The position numbers and the translations under genes are program-made. The notes under the pieces were generated by a model. It ran no database searches. It worked only from the letters and a program-made list of their open reading frames with translations, and was not told the DNA's origin. DNA of 64,000 bases, from assembly GCA_001972305.1 (NCBI GenBank), contig BDDD01000998.1:241462-305461 (forward strand). The letters run 5' to 3'. The DNA comes from Cephalotus follicularis. Taxonomy: Eukaryota; Streptophyta; Magnoliopsida; Oxalidales; Cephalotaceae. This document shows, one piece after another, positions 43,060-56,211 of the stretch. Position 1 is the first letter of the stretch, and each line of letters begins with the position of its first letter.

Positions 43060-46000
43060 CAGGTAGGCCCGGAGTGACAACCAGAGTGTATGCCCTGATC
43101 CGAGATAAGGCCGTGACAGCACCAGATGTTGTAGTAGGTATCGTTACTATTTTTGAACATGTATTTGATACAGGGTTGACAGTGTCATTTATTTCACATG
43201 CATTATGCATTTATGCCAACTGGGAGCCGAGTCCCCTAGATGCTAGTGTAGCAGTGTCAGTTCCTACGGGGCAGACTTATCGAGTGTAGTAGGTGTGCCG
43301 GGGTTGCGAAGTAGTAGTTGGGGGAAGGAATTTTGCTACAGAATTTATACCTTTTTGTATCGAGGATTTTGATGTTATTCTCAGTATGGATTGGTTGACA
43401 ACTCATCGGGCACCGGTGGATTGTCCTCGGAGAGTAGCTACATTTCGTATGCCGGACGAAACCAATATGGAGTTGCTATGCGACCAGTGCACTCTACCAG
43501 TCAAGGTGATCTTGGCTATGACAGCCCACCGCTTATTGCAGTAAGGTGGTCAGGGTTACCTTGCACATGTGGTGGATACTAGGGTGACCGAGCCGAGGTT
43601 AGAGGAGATCCCTGTAGTTTGCGAGTTTCCAGATGTGTTTCCGGAAGAGTTACCAGGGTTACCACCAGAGAGAGAGAGAGACCGACTTTTCCGTAGAGTT
43701 TGTTCCCGGTACAACCCCTATATCACTTTCACCCTACATCTTGGCACAAGCTGAGTTGAAGGTACAGTTACAAGAGCTACTAGAAAAGGGTTTCATTAGA
43801 ACCAACAGTTCTCTTTGGGGTGCACCGGTACTATTTGTAAAGAAGAAGGATGGTACCCTGCGACCTAGTATTGATTATAGATAGCTCAACAAGGTTACGG
43901 TACGGAATAAGTACCCCTTACTGCGTATCGATGACCTATTTGATCAGTTGCAGGGAGCCTGCGTATTTTCAAAGATATATCTTTGATCAGGTTACCACCA
44001 ATTGAGGATTCGGGAGTAGGATGCTCTGAAGACAGCATTCAGGATGCGATATGGCCATTATGAGTTTATAGTCATTCCATTTGGGCTGACTAATGCTCCA
44101 GCAACTTTTATGGATCTAATGAATCGGGTCTTTTGGCCTTTCCTGGACAGCTTTGTGACGGTGTTCATAGATGATATCATGGTTTACTCTCACAGTCAGC
44201 CAGAGCACAATGATCATTTGAGGATTGTTTCACAGACGTTGGGGAACCACTGGTTGTATGCCAAACTCATCAAATGTGAGTTTTGGCTTGACATAGTGGG
44301 ATTTTTGGGGCATGTGATTTCAGTTCAGGGTATTGAGGTGGACCCGAAGAAAGAGGAGGTTGTAATTACTTGGGAGCGACCCATGAGTGTTACAGAGGTG
44401 TACAATTTCCTGGGTTTGGCTGGTTATTATAGAAGGTTTATTGAGGCCTTCTCCTTGTTAGCTTTGCCCCTGTCTAAGCTGACAAGGAAAGGAATCAAGT
44501 TTGTGTGGACGGATGAATGTGAAAGTAGTTTTCAGGATCTCAAGAGTAGGTTGACTTCAACTCCATTTTTGACTCTTCCATCTTCAGGTGGTGGATTTGT
44601 GGTTTATAGTGATGCTTATAAGCAGGGCATGGGTTGTGTGTTGAGGCAGCACAGGAAAGTAGTCGTTAAGCCTCTAGACAGTTGAAAAGGCATGGGCTGA
44701 ACTACCCTACCCATAATTTGGAGTTAGCTATCGTGGTCTTGGCCTTAAAGATTTGGAGACATTATCTGTATGGGGAGACCTGCCAGATCTTCACAGACAA
44801 CCAGAGTCTGAAGTATCCATTTGCCCAATAGCATCTAAATTTGAGACAGAGGAGATGGATTGAGCTGATCAAGGATTATGATTGCACCATTGATTATCAC
44901 CCAGGTAAGAAGAACGTTGTGGTAGATTCTTTGGGCAAAAAATCTTATGCTTCCCTTGCCCATGTACTGTTGACTTATTTTCCATTGATAGAGAAGTTGA
45001 GGTTGACGGGAGCCGAGTTGTCAATGGCCGATGATGGTGCGGTGTTATCTACCTTGCAGGTGAGATCGGTGTTGGTGGATTTGATCAGGGAAGCGCAAGA
45101 GCAAGACTGGAGGTTGGTAAAACTCCTAAAACAGGTCAGAGAGGGTACACGGTAAGATTTTCACATTCTGGAGGATGGTGCCTTGATTTTTGGCAAACGG
45201 ATTTGTGTACCACATGTGGGGACTATCAAGCAAGAGACTTTGGAAGAAGCTCACAGTTTAATATGGTCAATGTATCATGGCAGTACTAAGATGTATCAAG
45301 ATCTAAGGTAGCATTATTGGTGGAAATGTATGAAGCGGGAGATAGCCAGATATGTAGCCAAGTGTTTGACCTATCACCATGTCATGGCAGAGCGGCAAAA
45401 ACCTTCTGGGCTGTTCCAGTCGCTTCCTATTCCTGAGTATAAGGGGGAGCACATTACGATGAATTTTTTTGCAGGACTTCTGCAAACCCAGAGGAAGCAG
45501 GATGCCTTATGGGTGATAGTGGACTGACTAGCAAAGTCGACACACTTATTGACGATACATATGGATTATAGTCTGGAGAAGTTGGCACAAATATATGTTA
45601 ATGAGATTGTAAGGCTCCATGGAGTTTCAGCCAGCATGGTGTCAGATAGAGACCCCTAGTTTACTTCGAGGTTCTGGCAGAGCTTGCAGGCAGCACTGGG
45701 TACTGAGTTGAAATTTAGTACTACATATCACCCTCAGGTTGACAGACAGTCTAAGCGTACTATGCAGACTTTGGAGGATATGTTGCATGCATGTGTGATG
45801 GATTTCAGGGGTAGTTAGGATGCCCGCCTAACATTGATTGAGTTTGCTTATAACAACAGTTATTAGGCTAGTATCGGCATGGCACCATATGAGGCTTTGT
45901 GTGGCAGGCGGTGCAGGACACCATTAAGCTGGGATGAAGTTGGTGAGGGTAGATTTATGGGTCAAGACATGGTCAAAGATACTATAGAATAGGTGAAGAT

Positions 46001-46519
46001 TATACAAGAAAGACTACGGGCAGCTCAGAGCAGACAAAAGAGTTACGCTGACAAACGCCTCAAGGATTAAGAGTTTGAAGTCGGTGACAAAGTATTTCTA
46101 CGTGTATCACCATATACCGGAGTTATCAGGTTTGGCAGCATGGTAAGCTGGGTCCTTGATATGTTGGACCTTTCGAGATTATGCAAAGGATTGGACCAGT
46201 TGCATATTGATTAGAGTTACCTCCAGAGTTGGCTCGAATTCATAATGTTTTCCACGTATTAGTGTTGAGGAAATACATTCCTGATCCTTCACATATTCTG
46301 GATACTCCTATCGATTTGTCCGCCAAGGACATGCCAGAGTTAGCATATAAAGAGGTTCCTGTGCATATTTTAGATCGGCGAGATCAGGTTTTGCATAGTA
46401 AGACCATCCCTCTAGTTAAAGTCTTATGGAGAAATTAGGTTGTCGAGGAGGCCACATGGAAGAGCGAGAATGAAATGAGAAAGAGTTACCCAGATCTCCT
46501 CAACAGTAGAGGTATGTGA
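43060..46519 (+). pseudogene. GypA pol: protease, RT, RNase H, integrase, tail
   Basis: Protease with FDTG near 43168; then [18 protein letters not shown] with [27 protein letters not shown] and FIDD near 44170; RNase H ([12 protein letters not shown]); integrase with HHCC remnants, SDRDP and an AYNNSY...SIGMAPYEAL block; tail HNVFHVLVLRKYIPDPSHI...EEATWKSE, stop at 46517-46519. More than a dozen in-frame stops, for example near 43881, 43985, 45308, 45524, 45657, 45817, 45865, 45990 and 46436, and shifts near 43680 and 44680. Most stops look like CAG or TGG to TAG and CGA to TGA. Confidence 0.92.
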
Positions 46520-46538
46520 ATTTTGGGGACAAAATTCT

Positions 46539-46553
46539 AAAAAGGAGGGGTAC
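46539..46553 (+). promoter_or_regulatory. Polypurine tract of GypA
   Basis: AAAAAGGAGGGG then TAC before the LTR start. Confidence 0.85.
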
Positions 46554-46864
46554 TGTGACACCCCGTGTCACATTTAGGAGAATGGCAGTGTATCACTGCC
46601 TTTTGTTCACATATCAACATCTCATGCATACATGATGTTCATAATATTTACATTACTAAACCTTGGAAAGTATTGTATAGAATTCATTTTGAACACTATG
46701 TGACCTAAACCCAAAACTATTAGAAATTTGAGTTAAACTTACTAAATAACCATATATGTATTACAATTGGGCTTAAGGCCCAATCTTTCGTTTGTTACTA
46801 GAAAAATTTTGGCTGCTTCCCATAGGTCCTACAATTCTTTACATTTTTATACTATGTTCATATA
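46554..46864 (+). repeat. GypA 3' LTR, first 311 bp
   Basis: Starts TGTGACACCCCGTGTCAC after the polypurine tract; cut by another LTR at 46865. The remainder is not found in the window. Confidence 0.82.
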
Positions 46865-48635
46865 TGTAACACCCCCGGTTCGGGAACAGGATGTCACCCC
46901 CGATTTAGAACCGGAAATGTCACGCTAAACCGAACTAATAGAAAAATATCAGTATATTCTAAACTTATGTCATTAAAAATAGTAATAAGTCTCAAATTAA
47001 ACTGATAAAAGAAAATCTCAGGTTTCAAACTTAAATTCTGCTTATAATAAATTTTTGTCTCCAAATTAACACTTGGTGGTCTAAACATAATCTGATAATA
47101 CAACTAGAACTGGAAATCATAGTCCTAGAAAAAAACATAGCATTACTAAAAGAAAATTAACTCAATAAAATCCTCAAATCATAGGTTGCTCTCTTATTAC
47201 ACTTGCCCCCAAAGTTCCAGATAACCTGCCGCATTAAAACAAAAATGCGGCTGAGCAAACCTCAGTACGAATATAGAATCATAAAGCAGTATGAAACAAA
47301 ACATATTACGAAATAGATCAGTTTACAAAACAGGTCAGTTTCTGAAATCAATCTTAACAGTTACGAAACGAAACCAAATAAAACGTTTGCGAATCACAAC
47401 AAATACGAAATAGAACAATGTTCGATACAAAACAATATTCAAAATTTCAGAACACGAAATAAAACATTTTACGAAACAAAACAAATTATGAAACAATTTA
47501 CGAAATGGAACAATACAAATCTTAAAAAAAATAGAACAATTCATAACTAAACCAGTTTATGCAATTCAAAAGATGCTCTTCTCAAATCATATATATATAG
47601 ATTCACAATTCAGCATAAAGTGAACATATGTATATCAAAACATATCCGTTTCCAAAACTTTTCTTAAATCCATGCCTTATACTGAGAGATGCAATATCAA
47701 ATTAAATACATACATATATGCAAGGGATCCTGCAGAATCCACTTGCCAAACGGAATGACGTGTATGACACTACACAATGAATCCCAATACTGAATATTAT
47801 CTTACAATAACTAGAGTCGACTCATACGCCTCAAAAGGATCCATATCCTACCTTCAGGATACATATTAAGAGAGATGTCGTAGACTAATCACACCGCTAC
47901 GAAAGTGTCATGCCCCCGTGACAGGCCTACGACATGCTTATGGTACCTCCATAGGTAGGAAACAATATATTCTCAGTATTTCAAAAATAATGATTTATCG
48001 AAATCATTTCCAATATCGGTTTACTCACAAAACCAAATCATATCTTAAAAATTTGCATATTTCCGTAATTGAAAATCATGCTCAAAATTCATATCATAAA
48101 AGTTAACATACTTTCTTAGGTGAAAATCATGCTCAATTTATTAAATCAGTAATATATAACATTACACCAAAAAGTAATAAAACCGATTTTATCATGTCGA
48201 AACATATTTGTCAAAACGAAAAATCCTTGCGAAAAATATATCTTAATTCATTTCAATAAAATCATAGGATAAGACCCAAAATGAAGAAATCCGAACATTT
48301 TTAAAATTAAAATTCAAGGAAAGAAAATTCGTAACGAAGTTGGAATCATTTTCATAAATATCGAAAGAATAGACCAAAAATGGGAAACTCGTACATTTTC
48401 ACATTCAGAAACCAACTCATTTAATTTTCACAATAAAAGAGATATTCGTACAAGATTTTCGTAAACGAATCATAACTCAATTTTATAATGTCAGGAATAC
48501 TTAATTTCAAAAATATTAGAGCTGGCTTTATTTTACAAAAATTTTAAATATAAAGGAATATAAAAAATCCGTACATAGATTGAAGATCTAAATTTGAATA
48601 AAATCAGGAGAAAAATCATAGAAACATAAAATAAT
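46865..48635 (-). repeat. GypB2 LTR, truncated
   Basis: Starts TGTAACACCCCCGGTTCGG and parallels GypB1 (17626-20531) through AAAATGCGGCTGAGCAAAC (47243) and the TAGACTAATCACACCGCTAC block (47882). Broken at 48635 by Tek3. AT-rich, no gene. Confidence 0.82.
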
Positions 48636-48804
48636 TGTAACGCCCGAGATTTTTGCACAATGTAATATTTCAAGTTAATTGAAATATTATTATTGAGTTA
48701 ATGAGAATGGTTGAGTTTTCGACCTCAAAGATGCCTACAAACCCTAAATATTGCTTGGGGAAAGAATTGTGTGTGTTAAGCTTGAAACGCTGCAGTGTTG
48801 AGGT

Positions 48805-48965
48805 AAACGCATCGACGTCTTTGGAAAGACGTCGACGCCTTTTGGAACCGAGACGCACGTGAGTGCATGGGCATGCACGTCGATGTAGGACGATGACATC
48901 GACACTTTCTCACGAAAGAGGAAAAGACATCGACGTCTAAGGAAAGACGTCGACGCCTTTGTAAA
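48805..48965. repeat. GTCGA-core array, U3 block of Tek3
   Basis: Copies near 48810, 48828, 48875, 48893, 48926 and 48945, including AAAGACGTCGACGCCTTT twice. Confidence 0.85.
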
Positions 48966-49260
48966 GAACATCTGTCACGATTAACATTGACAGGATAACA
49001 TGCAATGGGCAATTGTGAGGCATTATCCAGACACCTTGACATGCACAATGGGACATGTTGATCATGATGGTGTGTTGCCTGGCATGCTCCCAACGTGTCC
49101 TTGACATGGTGCATGCAAGAGGATATTCCAATTACACCTGCAACCTGCAAAAGAAAGGAGGAGAAGAAAACAACAGGAAATTGGCAGAGTTTTGGGAAAG
49201 AGGGACAGAACATGAGAGTGTCCATTGAATGCGAGGAGAAAGAGGTTGGGGGAGCCACCT

Positions 49261-49300
49261 GCATAAGAACAACCCCTCCCCACCTCTCTCTCTCGTTTTA
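49261..49300 (+). promoter_or_regulatory. Core promoter-like segment of Tek3 LTR
   Basis: GCATAAGAAC, pyrimidine-rich CTCTCTCTCTCG and GTTTTAAAACACC; 625 bp into the LTR. Confidence 0.5.
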
Positions 49301-49714
49301 AAACACCAAAAGGAGGAAACCAGTGAGTAAGAGCCACCATTGTCGAGCTTGTTGGAGCTGGAGACTTGGAGCTCATGGGTAGCAGTTGCTAAGGGGATCT
49401 TGGAGCTGCTGTGGCCATAACCTGGGAACTCAAAGAGGTGGACTTAAAAGGTTTCTAACTTGAAACCAGAGGTAGGGGAAGTATATGTGCATATTTGAGT
49501 TCAAAGTTAATGTGTTGCCATGAATGAAATGCATGAATTGCATGCTTGTTGGGAGTTGAACTAAATGCTTGGTTGATGATATGAACACCTGTTAGTAAAG
49601 ATCATGCATGCATGTTGATTTCTGGGTGAATCCCATGCTTGATTGTATGTGCATAAGGGTTGTGTACCCCTGTTTGTGGATAGAACGAAAGAGACAATGT
49701 TCTGGGCTCTTATG

Positions 49715-50270
49715 ACGTCGAAGCTTTTGTAGTAAACATCGACGTCTTTATATAAAGAGGCAATAGACGTCGAAGCCTTAGTTAAGCGTCGATGTCTATT
49801 TCAAACATTTGAAGAACGCAATGTTACCTTCTGGACCTTTTAGATTTCTGGTGGGTTGATGATCTGGTTATACATGTTAATAACCTGCTGTGCACGTTAC
49901 ACTATGGGTAATGTATCTTGAATCGCATGTGTGGATGGAGGATGTTTCTCCCTTGGACTTGGAGATTGGACGACGTGGTACCTGCTGGTACTACATATAC
50001 ATCTACGTCTATGGAAGGCATCGACGCCTTTGGTTACTGTGCATTGGGTCTTGCACATAACGCGAAGACGTTTTAAGGTTTCTACCTTAAACGTCGAAGC
50101 GTTGTGATGAACATCGACGCCAAAGGATTTTGGCTTGAAGGCATCGACGTCTATGGGAAGACGTCGACGCGTTTGTACTGGTAAGATCTGACCTTGAAGG
50201 TAGACCTCGACGCTTTTGGGGCAATGGACATTGACGCGTTGGTGGAAAGTCGTCGACGTCTTTCCTCCTG
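49715..50270. repeat. GTCGA-core array, downstream block of Tek3
   Basis: A dozen or so units (for example GACGTCGAAGC, ACATCGACGTC, GCATCGACGCC, AACGTCGAAGCG, AGACGTCGACGCG, GTCGTCGACGTC), separated by longer unrelated spacers. Confidence 0.82.
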
Positions 50271-51000
50271 GTTTGTACAGTTTGACCCAATTTGGAATCG
50301 TTGGCTCCGGAACGACTCTAGAGATGACTCTAGGCATGTTTGAGCATATGGTTGCATTTAATACTACTGTGATTTGCATTGTTGTGTTACCGCATGATTT
50401 CTTAAATGTTTTAGATTTGAGAAATATGTATATGATATGGTGAGGAAATATATATATTTCCTAAAATGGACTGTACAAATGATTTCAAATGTTTGGAATT
50501 ATGTATACGGAAATATGCGATTTCAAGGGATTAAATATCGTGCAAAGACTAGTTATACATTTTGAACAAATGTAGTATTGTCAAGTATTTTATACATAAT
50601 AAATTACTTGGAAAATGAATTGTGACGGAAATATATGTTTTCCAAAAAGGATTGCGAAACGGTTTTACATAATTAAATTTATGTTATATGGACATGAATA
50701 TTTTCGGAGGATCGGAATACATTTTAATGTTTTGTTTTGAAGTATTTTATGATACACTAGAACTACTTGAAAATGATTGAAAAGGGACCCTTGTATTTTG
50801 GGCAATATATATATATATATATAATGTTTCAAGAATTCATACTTATAAATTACTTGAAAAGGACTGTGAAATTACTAAACACTGTTGGGTGAGTAGCTGA
50901 AACGGGAAACTGTGTTTAAAAGGACTAATTCCCGTTTGGGATGTTTTGATTGCAAGTATTTGTTATGTGTTAATTGCTTGTGATGGCTTGTTTGGGTTAC

Positions 51001-51120
51001 TAAACTCTGTTGGGTAAGTAGCCAGGAATTCCACTACTGAGCCCTGTTGGGAAAGCAGTTGGAAGTTTCCGTATACGGTAGCCACTAAGCTCTGTTGGGT
51101 AAGTAGCTCTGTTGGGTAAG
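51001..51120. repeat. CTCTGTTGGGTAAGTAG direct repeats
   Basis: Three close copies (51006, 51090, 51107) plus related CCCTGTTGGGAAAGCAG (51040) and CACTGTTGGGTGAGTAG (50881), ending at the LTR/pol junction. Confidence 0.85.
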
Positions 51121-52322
51121 ATACACTGAACATGAGATAGCGCAGGTGGGTAGAATTCTTCAATGACTATGACTGCATTGTACAGTATCACCCGGGAAAG
51201 GCGAATGTGGTTGCTGATGCCTTGAGCCGCAAGGCTATACTTGCTAGTGCGATGGTGTCGCAATGGAAGATGTTGGAAGACTTCCAAGAATGGTCAATAT
51301 TCAATCAGTCACCGGGGATCTTTCTAGCTGACATGCGGGTAGAACCAGTGTTACTGCATCACATCAAAGATGCACAACCACATGATCCTGAACTGTAGAG
51401 GATTCGATAGAATCTGGATTTGAAGCCTAATTTTAGAGTGCATGACGATGGCATTATGAGATATCGGGGGCGTGTATGTCTTCCGAATGAGCCTAGAGTG
51501 AAGGATGAGCTACTCCGAGGGGCTCATAAATCCCTGTACAGTATTCATCCGGGTAGCACGAAAATGTATCAAGACATGAAGAAGTGTTATTGGTGGCCTG
51601 GCATGAAGTGGGAAATCGCTGAGTATATGGCAAGGTGTTTGACTTGCCAGACAGTTAAGGCCGAGCACCAGAGACCGGCAGGTTTGCTGCAACCCTTGCC
51701 AATTCCAGAGTGGAAGTGGGAACATGTTACGATGGATTTCGTTTCGGGTTTTCCTCTGACTCGGAACCGTCATAATGCCGTGTGGGTTATCGTGGATAGA
51801 CTCACCAAATCAGTGCACTTTCTGCCTACACACGTTACTGATTCTGCGAGCAAGCTTGCTCGGTTGTATGTGAAGGAGATAGTGAGGCTACACGGGGTTC
51901 CAGTCAGCATCGTATGTGATAGAGATGCTATCTTCACTTCCAACTTTTGGAAGAGGTTTCAGTCAGCTTTCGGGACGAAGCGGAACTTGAGTACTGCCTT
52001 CCACCCTCAGACCGATGGGAAGTCTGAGCGTACCATCCAGACCCTGGAGGATATGTTGCGGGCCTGTGTTATTGATTTTGTTGGTACTTGGGAGGATCGC
52101 ATTCCTTCGATAGAATTCTCTTACAACAACAGCTATCACTCCAGTATCGGCATGGCACCGTTTGAGGCACTGTATGGGAGGAAGTGCAGATCCCCTGTGT
52201 GTTGGGATGAGGTCAGGGAGCGACCTTTACTCGGGACTGAGTTGGTGGAGGAAACTTCAGAGAAGATCAGGACGATCAAGAAGAAGCTGCTTGCTACTCA
52301 GAGTCGGCAGAAGAGCTATACG
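51119..52322 (+). pseudogene. Tek3 RNase H end and integrase
   Basis: Begins within RNase H ([26 protein letters not shown]), crosses TAG stops near 51397 and 51408, then a 300-codon integrase frame from 51420: full HHCC finger (AHKS..., IHPG, CLTC), [16 protein letters not shown] and the Glu region KSERTIQ, in which relatives have Gln for Lys. It is the best-preserved integrase core in the window. It ends at 52322, where an LTR is inserted; the chromodomain-like tail is absent. Confidence 0.92.
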
Positions 52323-53499
52323 TGTCACGCCCCGAACCGCGAAGGCGAACCCCCACGATCCGACGCGTGAGATAGCATCCGTTTAGTCATTCATCATTAT
52401 ATTCGTCACTCTCCATAAGTGCTATATATATAAAAGCCTTTAAACAATCAAACAACATCAGCGGAATACCCAATTCAAATAAAAACTAACTCTTAAAATT
52501 TCTCGAAAATCGGGCATGGTGTATTCGTTTATCGGACTTAACCCCCTGTAAAGAAAAACTCAGTTATTATATTTTCACACTCCCAAAGGAGGAATCAACA
52601 GTGATATATACATATGGGGCTCAGCCCTCAGCAATCACAACTAAACTCATTATCACATCATTCTAATGCCTCAAAAGATGGGCTTGTCCCTGTTTAATAC
52701 ATCAATACATATATCATAAGCACTGCCACATATCGGCAGGTCAATAGCTGAAATAATACATATCTCTATTATGTCTTTTGAGTGTCTCTTATACATTACA
52801 AGTCTTATACATCCGTACATTCAGATATAAATACAAGGCCTTTTATACGTCTCATATAAGTAAACCATAAACATTACCATAAGTAAGATCATATACCAAA
52901 TGGCAATTCAAAACATGCTACCGAGAATCCATCCATCTCGATCCATTTCACTGTAATCCATCACCTGTGTCTGAGCCTGACCCATTCCGCACACAGGGGA
53001 AATGGGTCAGCGACATAATGTCGTGTAGGGTATACTATGTGCGATGTATGCAACATTTATAACAGTATGCAATGTATGCATCAATACAGTGGTGTGACAG
53101 TGTAACAATATGTCATGTAACCGTAAGTGCAACGTGAACAGTAATGGTGTACAGTAACAGTGCATTGCAGTATATCAGTGTGCAGTGAACGGTAACAGTG
53201 TACAGTGGAGTGGCAGTAACAGTGCAGTACAGTATATCAGTGTACAATTGCGGACAGCTTCGATATACCAACCGTCCCTAAGCGGGGTATATCTAGCTGG
53301 TCCTAATCACATCTAAGGCCATAGGCCTGCAGACACTCAGTAATCAGTCAGTAACAGTACATGGGAACAAACAGTTGTAGGGTCAAGTACTTCTCTGCTA
53401 CTCCGGCCCGAGATAGTACCCCCATCGACTAAACACAACCCTCCCGTGTTATAGTCGTATGGGGCATAGGATAACACTGTCCATGAAAACAATACAGTA

Positions 53500-53670
53500 G
53501 CGTTGGACCCGAAGGTGCCAGCCAGTAACAGTAACAGTAACAGTAGTGCTAGACCCGAATGGTACTAGCCAGTAACAGTAATAGTATTGCTAGACCCGAA
53601 GGGAACTAGCCAGTAACAGTAACAGTAGAGCTCTCAGTAACAGTAACAGTATCAGTAACAGTAACTGTAT
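53500..53670. repeat. CAGTAA-based minisatellite in GypC LTR
   Basis: Three units of about 50 bp of the form GTGCTAGACCCGAA(T)GGTACTAGC plus CAGTAACAGTAACAG, then simple CAGTAA runs that recur at 53920-53975. Confidence 0.88.
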
Positions 53671-54274
53671 CCATCCCTCAGGCGGTGACTCCCGTAGGTC
53701 ACAAAAAAAGGAGGATTAACAGTGATGTGAGGCCAAACACCCATAATACTTCATGACGGAAATGAAGATTATGAATGGGTTATCCCGTACAGTCTCAAAC
53801 AATAACAGTAAACAGTAATCATACAGTAGTCGCACCCAGTAACAGTGAACAGTAGAAATGATAGGGACCTAAAGGACCAATGTGATCCACATCCGTCAAT
53901 ACAGTTGTAAAACAGTTTTCAGTAACAGTATTCAGTAACAGTTCAGTAGCAGTAACAGTTTCAGTATCAGTAGCAGTTTGTTGGTCCCTATCGAGTTTGT
54001 AAAACAATGGAGAGGAAGTCCAATGAGATCATCCGCGTACAGAGGTCCCAAAGGAGTTATCCTAACCATTCTTGAAAATCGTTTGTATAAAAACTCTTTT
54101 GTTGCACTTTCTTCAAGAATCACCTTGAAAACTTGAGTCAAAACTTTAACAGTGTTAAAAGATGATTCACATAGGATACAAGGCCTTAGGGAGGCTTCCT
54201 ATGGAATCAATCAAAAGAAGAAACAGTTTGAATTTGAAAACAGTGAGAAACAGTGCCATTTCGTAACAAGGCAC

Positions 54275-54383
54275 TAAGCGTCGACTAGTTTAGTTTAAAA
54301 AGCGTAAAGTGTCGACTATTCAGTTTGAAGGCATGAAAGCGTCGACGGGTCAGTTTTGAAAGCAGTAAAGTGTCGACGGTTTT
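54275..54383. repeat. GTCGAC array in GypC LTR
   Basis: Four units: AAGCGTCGACTAG, AAAGTGTCGACTATT, AAAGCGTCGACGG and AAAGTGTCGACGG. Confidence 0.85.
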
Positions 54384-54945
54384 ATTAGAAACAACAGTTC
54401 GCAAATCAAAGGAACTATGTCCGAAATCCATGAAATCAGTTTCAGTTTAGTATAAACAGTTTGTAAATCAATACCCCGTTCCCAATCGGTGCAACAACCA
54501 GTAATCGCAGTAAAACAGTAACAGTTCATACAGTAACTACAACAGTCAATCAACACTCAGTGACAGTAGTACAGTAACAATCCACACAATTCATTGAAAT
54601 GCATGAATGCAGTGCAAATAGTATAACCTACCAGTTGAAGCAGTAACAACAGTTGCACTTGCTATTCCAGGGATTCTATAGCAGAACCGATGAATCGTCA
54701 GCTCCTCCAAGCTTGAACCGGCTATCGAATCGCCATCGCTTGGGAACCTCCTATCCTTGATCACTTCATTCACCCTGCATATACAACACGTTTCTGTTAC
54801 ACTCTACGCACGGAAACCAAGCACGGTCGCCATCGGAGCTTCGACCAGTTTTCTGCCAACTCACTTAGCTCCAGCGACTCCCATAAACAGACTCCACATT
54901 GGTTTCCAATGGGAATGATTTCCATAATCAACCTCAACTAGGTAT

Positions 54946-56101
54946 AATTAATTATAGTATTTAACGACTATTGGATCTACTGTTGATTTCATATAAGGAG
55001 ATTATATTATTGTTATCCTTGAAATTGATTGAATGGTTGTTGTGCATTGCATATCATTCAAAGTGTTAAACTGTTACAAATGTTCACATATTACTGCTAA
55101 AGTGTTTCAAAGGGTTTCAAGAACTGAGTGCTATATGAACATTTTACTGTTACTGTTTACAACTGAGTGCTAATTACACAAACTACTGTTACTGTTATCT
55201 TCTTCTCTACGAGAGCCTACTGAAAGTGTTACTTCTATTTTGTCCCAAATGAGGACCACTGATACTGTTTTTCTGTTTTCTCTGCAAAAGAGACCAACTG
55301 TTTTATTGTATTATATATGCAATACACTGTATTGACTGTGATTGCTAGTTTCTGTTGGTCAAGTGATAGGAGCCATCACTGACTACGGAGGTGGACCTAT
55401 GGGTCAGGAGTTTGCTAGAGCTCTCACTAAAATTTATTGGCAATGTCGATCCTGAGTGTTAGTTGCCCGCTAAACGTCGGCAGTACTGTTTTCCTTTTCT
55501 ACATCATCGGAGTGCATGGTGGTAGCTAGCTGGTGCGCATTTTGTGCTAGGAGTTAGCAACATGTGTCACTCACTACTGGTCTTCGGACAACTGTTTGAT
55601 TGTTCTCTTGTGCGGTATCTTTGATGACTGATTGACTGTAGCCCCTCGACATGATTTCTTATACATATTGGCATTTATATAAACTGTTTTTAAATGATTA
55701 ACTGTCATGCATGTTTACATATATATTTTCAAATTCATGCATACTTCCTGCTTAGCCGAGTGAGGGCAAAGGCTAATACCTACTATTTCAAATTGACAAG
55801 GGTCACTGTGAGACGTGTTGTGGAAGCTATAATTGGAGGCTTCATATTTTAAGGTGGTAAATGTTGAATTGTAATAAGTTACACTCCGTTATGTTATATT
55901 TACATTGCTAATATGTAATATATAACGTGTATCGTACTTGGTAGCATGTAGTATGGGCTGTATGTGGAGACCTTTAAATAACCCAGTATATGAATGCTTC
56001 CACAAGTTTATTTTATGACTGTTTTGATAAATGTTGGATTAACTGATAACCATATGTTGTTTATTAACTAAACATTTATAAATGGAAAATGGGGTGTGAC
56101 A
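54946..56101 (+). repeat. Tek4 5' LTR, 5'-truncated
   Basis: Right 1.15 kb of a Tekay-like LTR: CTTAGCCGAGTGAGGGCAAA near 55753, GCATGTAGTATGGGCTG, and the end AATGGGGTGTGACA at 56101. The half that would carry the promoter and arrays is missing. Confidence 0.8.
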
Positions 56102-56105
56102 AACC

Positions 56106-56117
56106 TGGTATCAGAGC
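56106..56117 (+). promoter_or_regulatory. Primer binding site of Tek4
   Basis: TGGTATCAGAGC, four bases after the LTR end. Confidence 0.95.
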
Positions 56118-56211
56118 TTATATTATTTTATAAGCTATCGCTGGGATACTATCCTCGGCAAATAAGTGAATTGCTTCTTGATGATTAATATCATTCCTTA
56201 TAGGAAATAGT

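Larger units (their letters stand above)
48636..51118 (+). repeat. Tek3 5' LTR, 3'-truncated
   Basis: Starts TGTAACGCCCGAG. U3 array at 48805-48965, promoter-like GCATAAGAAC plus CTCTCTCTCTCG at 49261-49294, downstream array at 49715-50270. It runs straight into RNase H coding near 51119 without the LTR end, primer site or gag. Long antisense open frames (48776-49264, 49897-50379) are by-products of the arrays. Confidence 0.88.
52323..54945 (-). repeat. GypC LTR (right end uncertain)
   Basis: Starts TGTCACGCCCCGAACC at the break in Tek3 integrase. Rich in CAGTAA/CAGTAACAG repeats and with a GTCGAC array at 54275-54383. I infer minus orientation from its likeness to other minus-strand LTRs. 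No clear terminal CA or duplication was found, and the border with Tek4 is approximate. No gene. Confidence 0.65.

Noticed and set aside
48776..50379. Antisense open frames of 162 and 160 codons in the Tek3 LTR
   Set aside because: They overlap the GTCGA arrays and promoter-like region of the LTR and are not kept open in Tek1, Tek2 or Tek5 LTRs.
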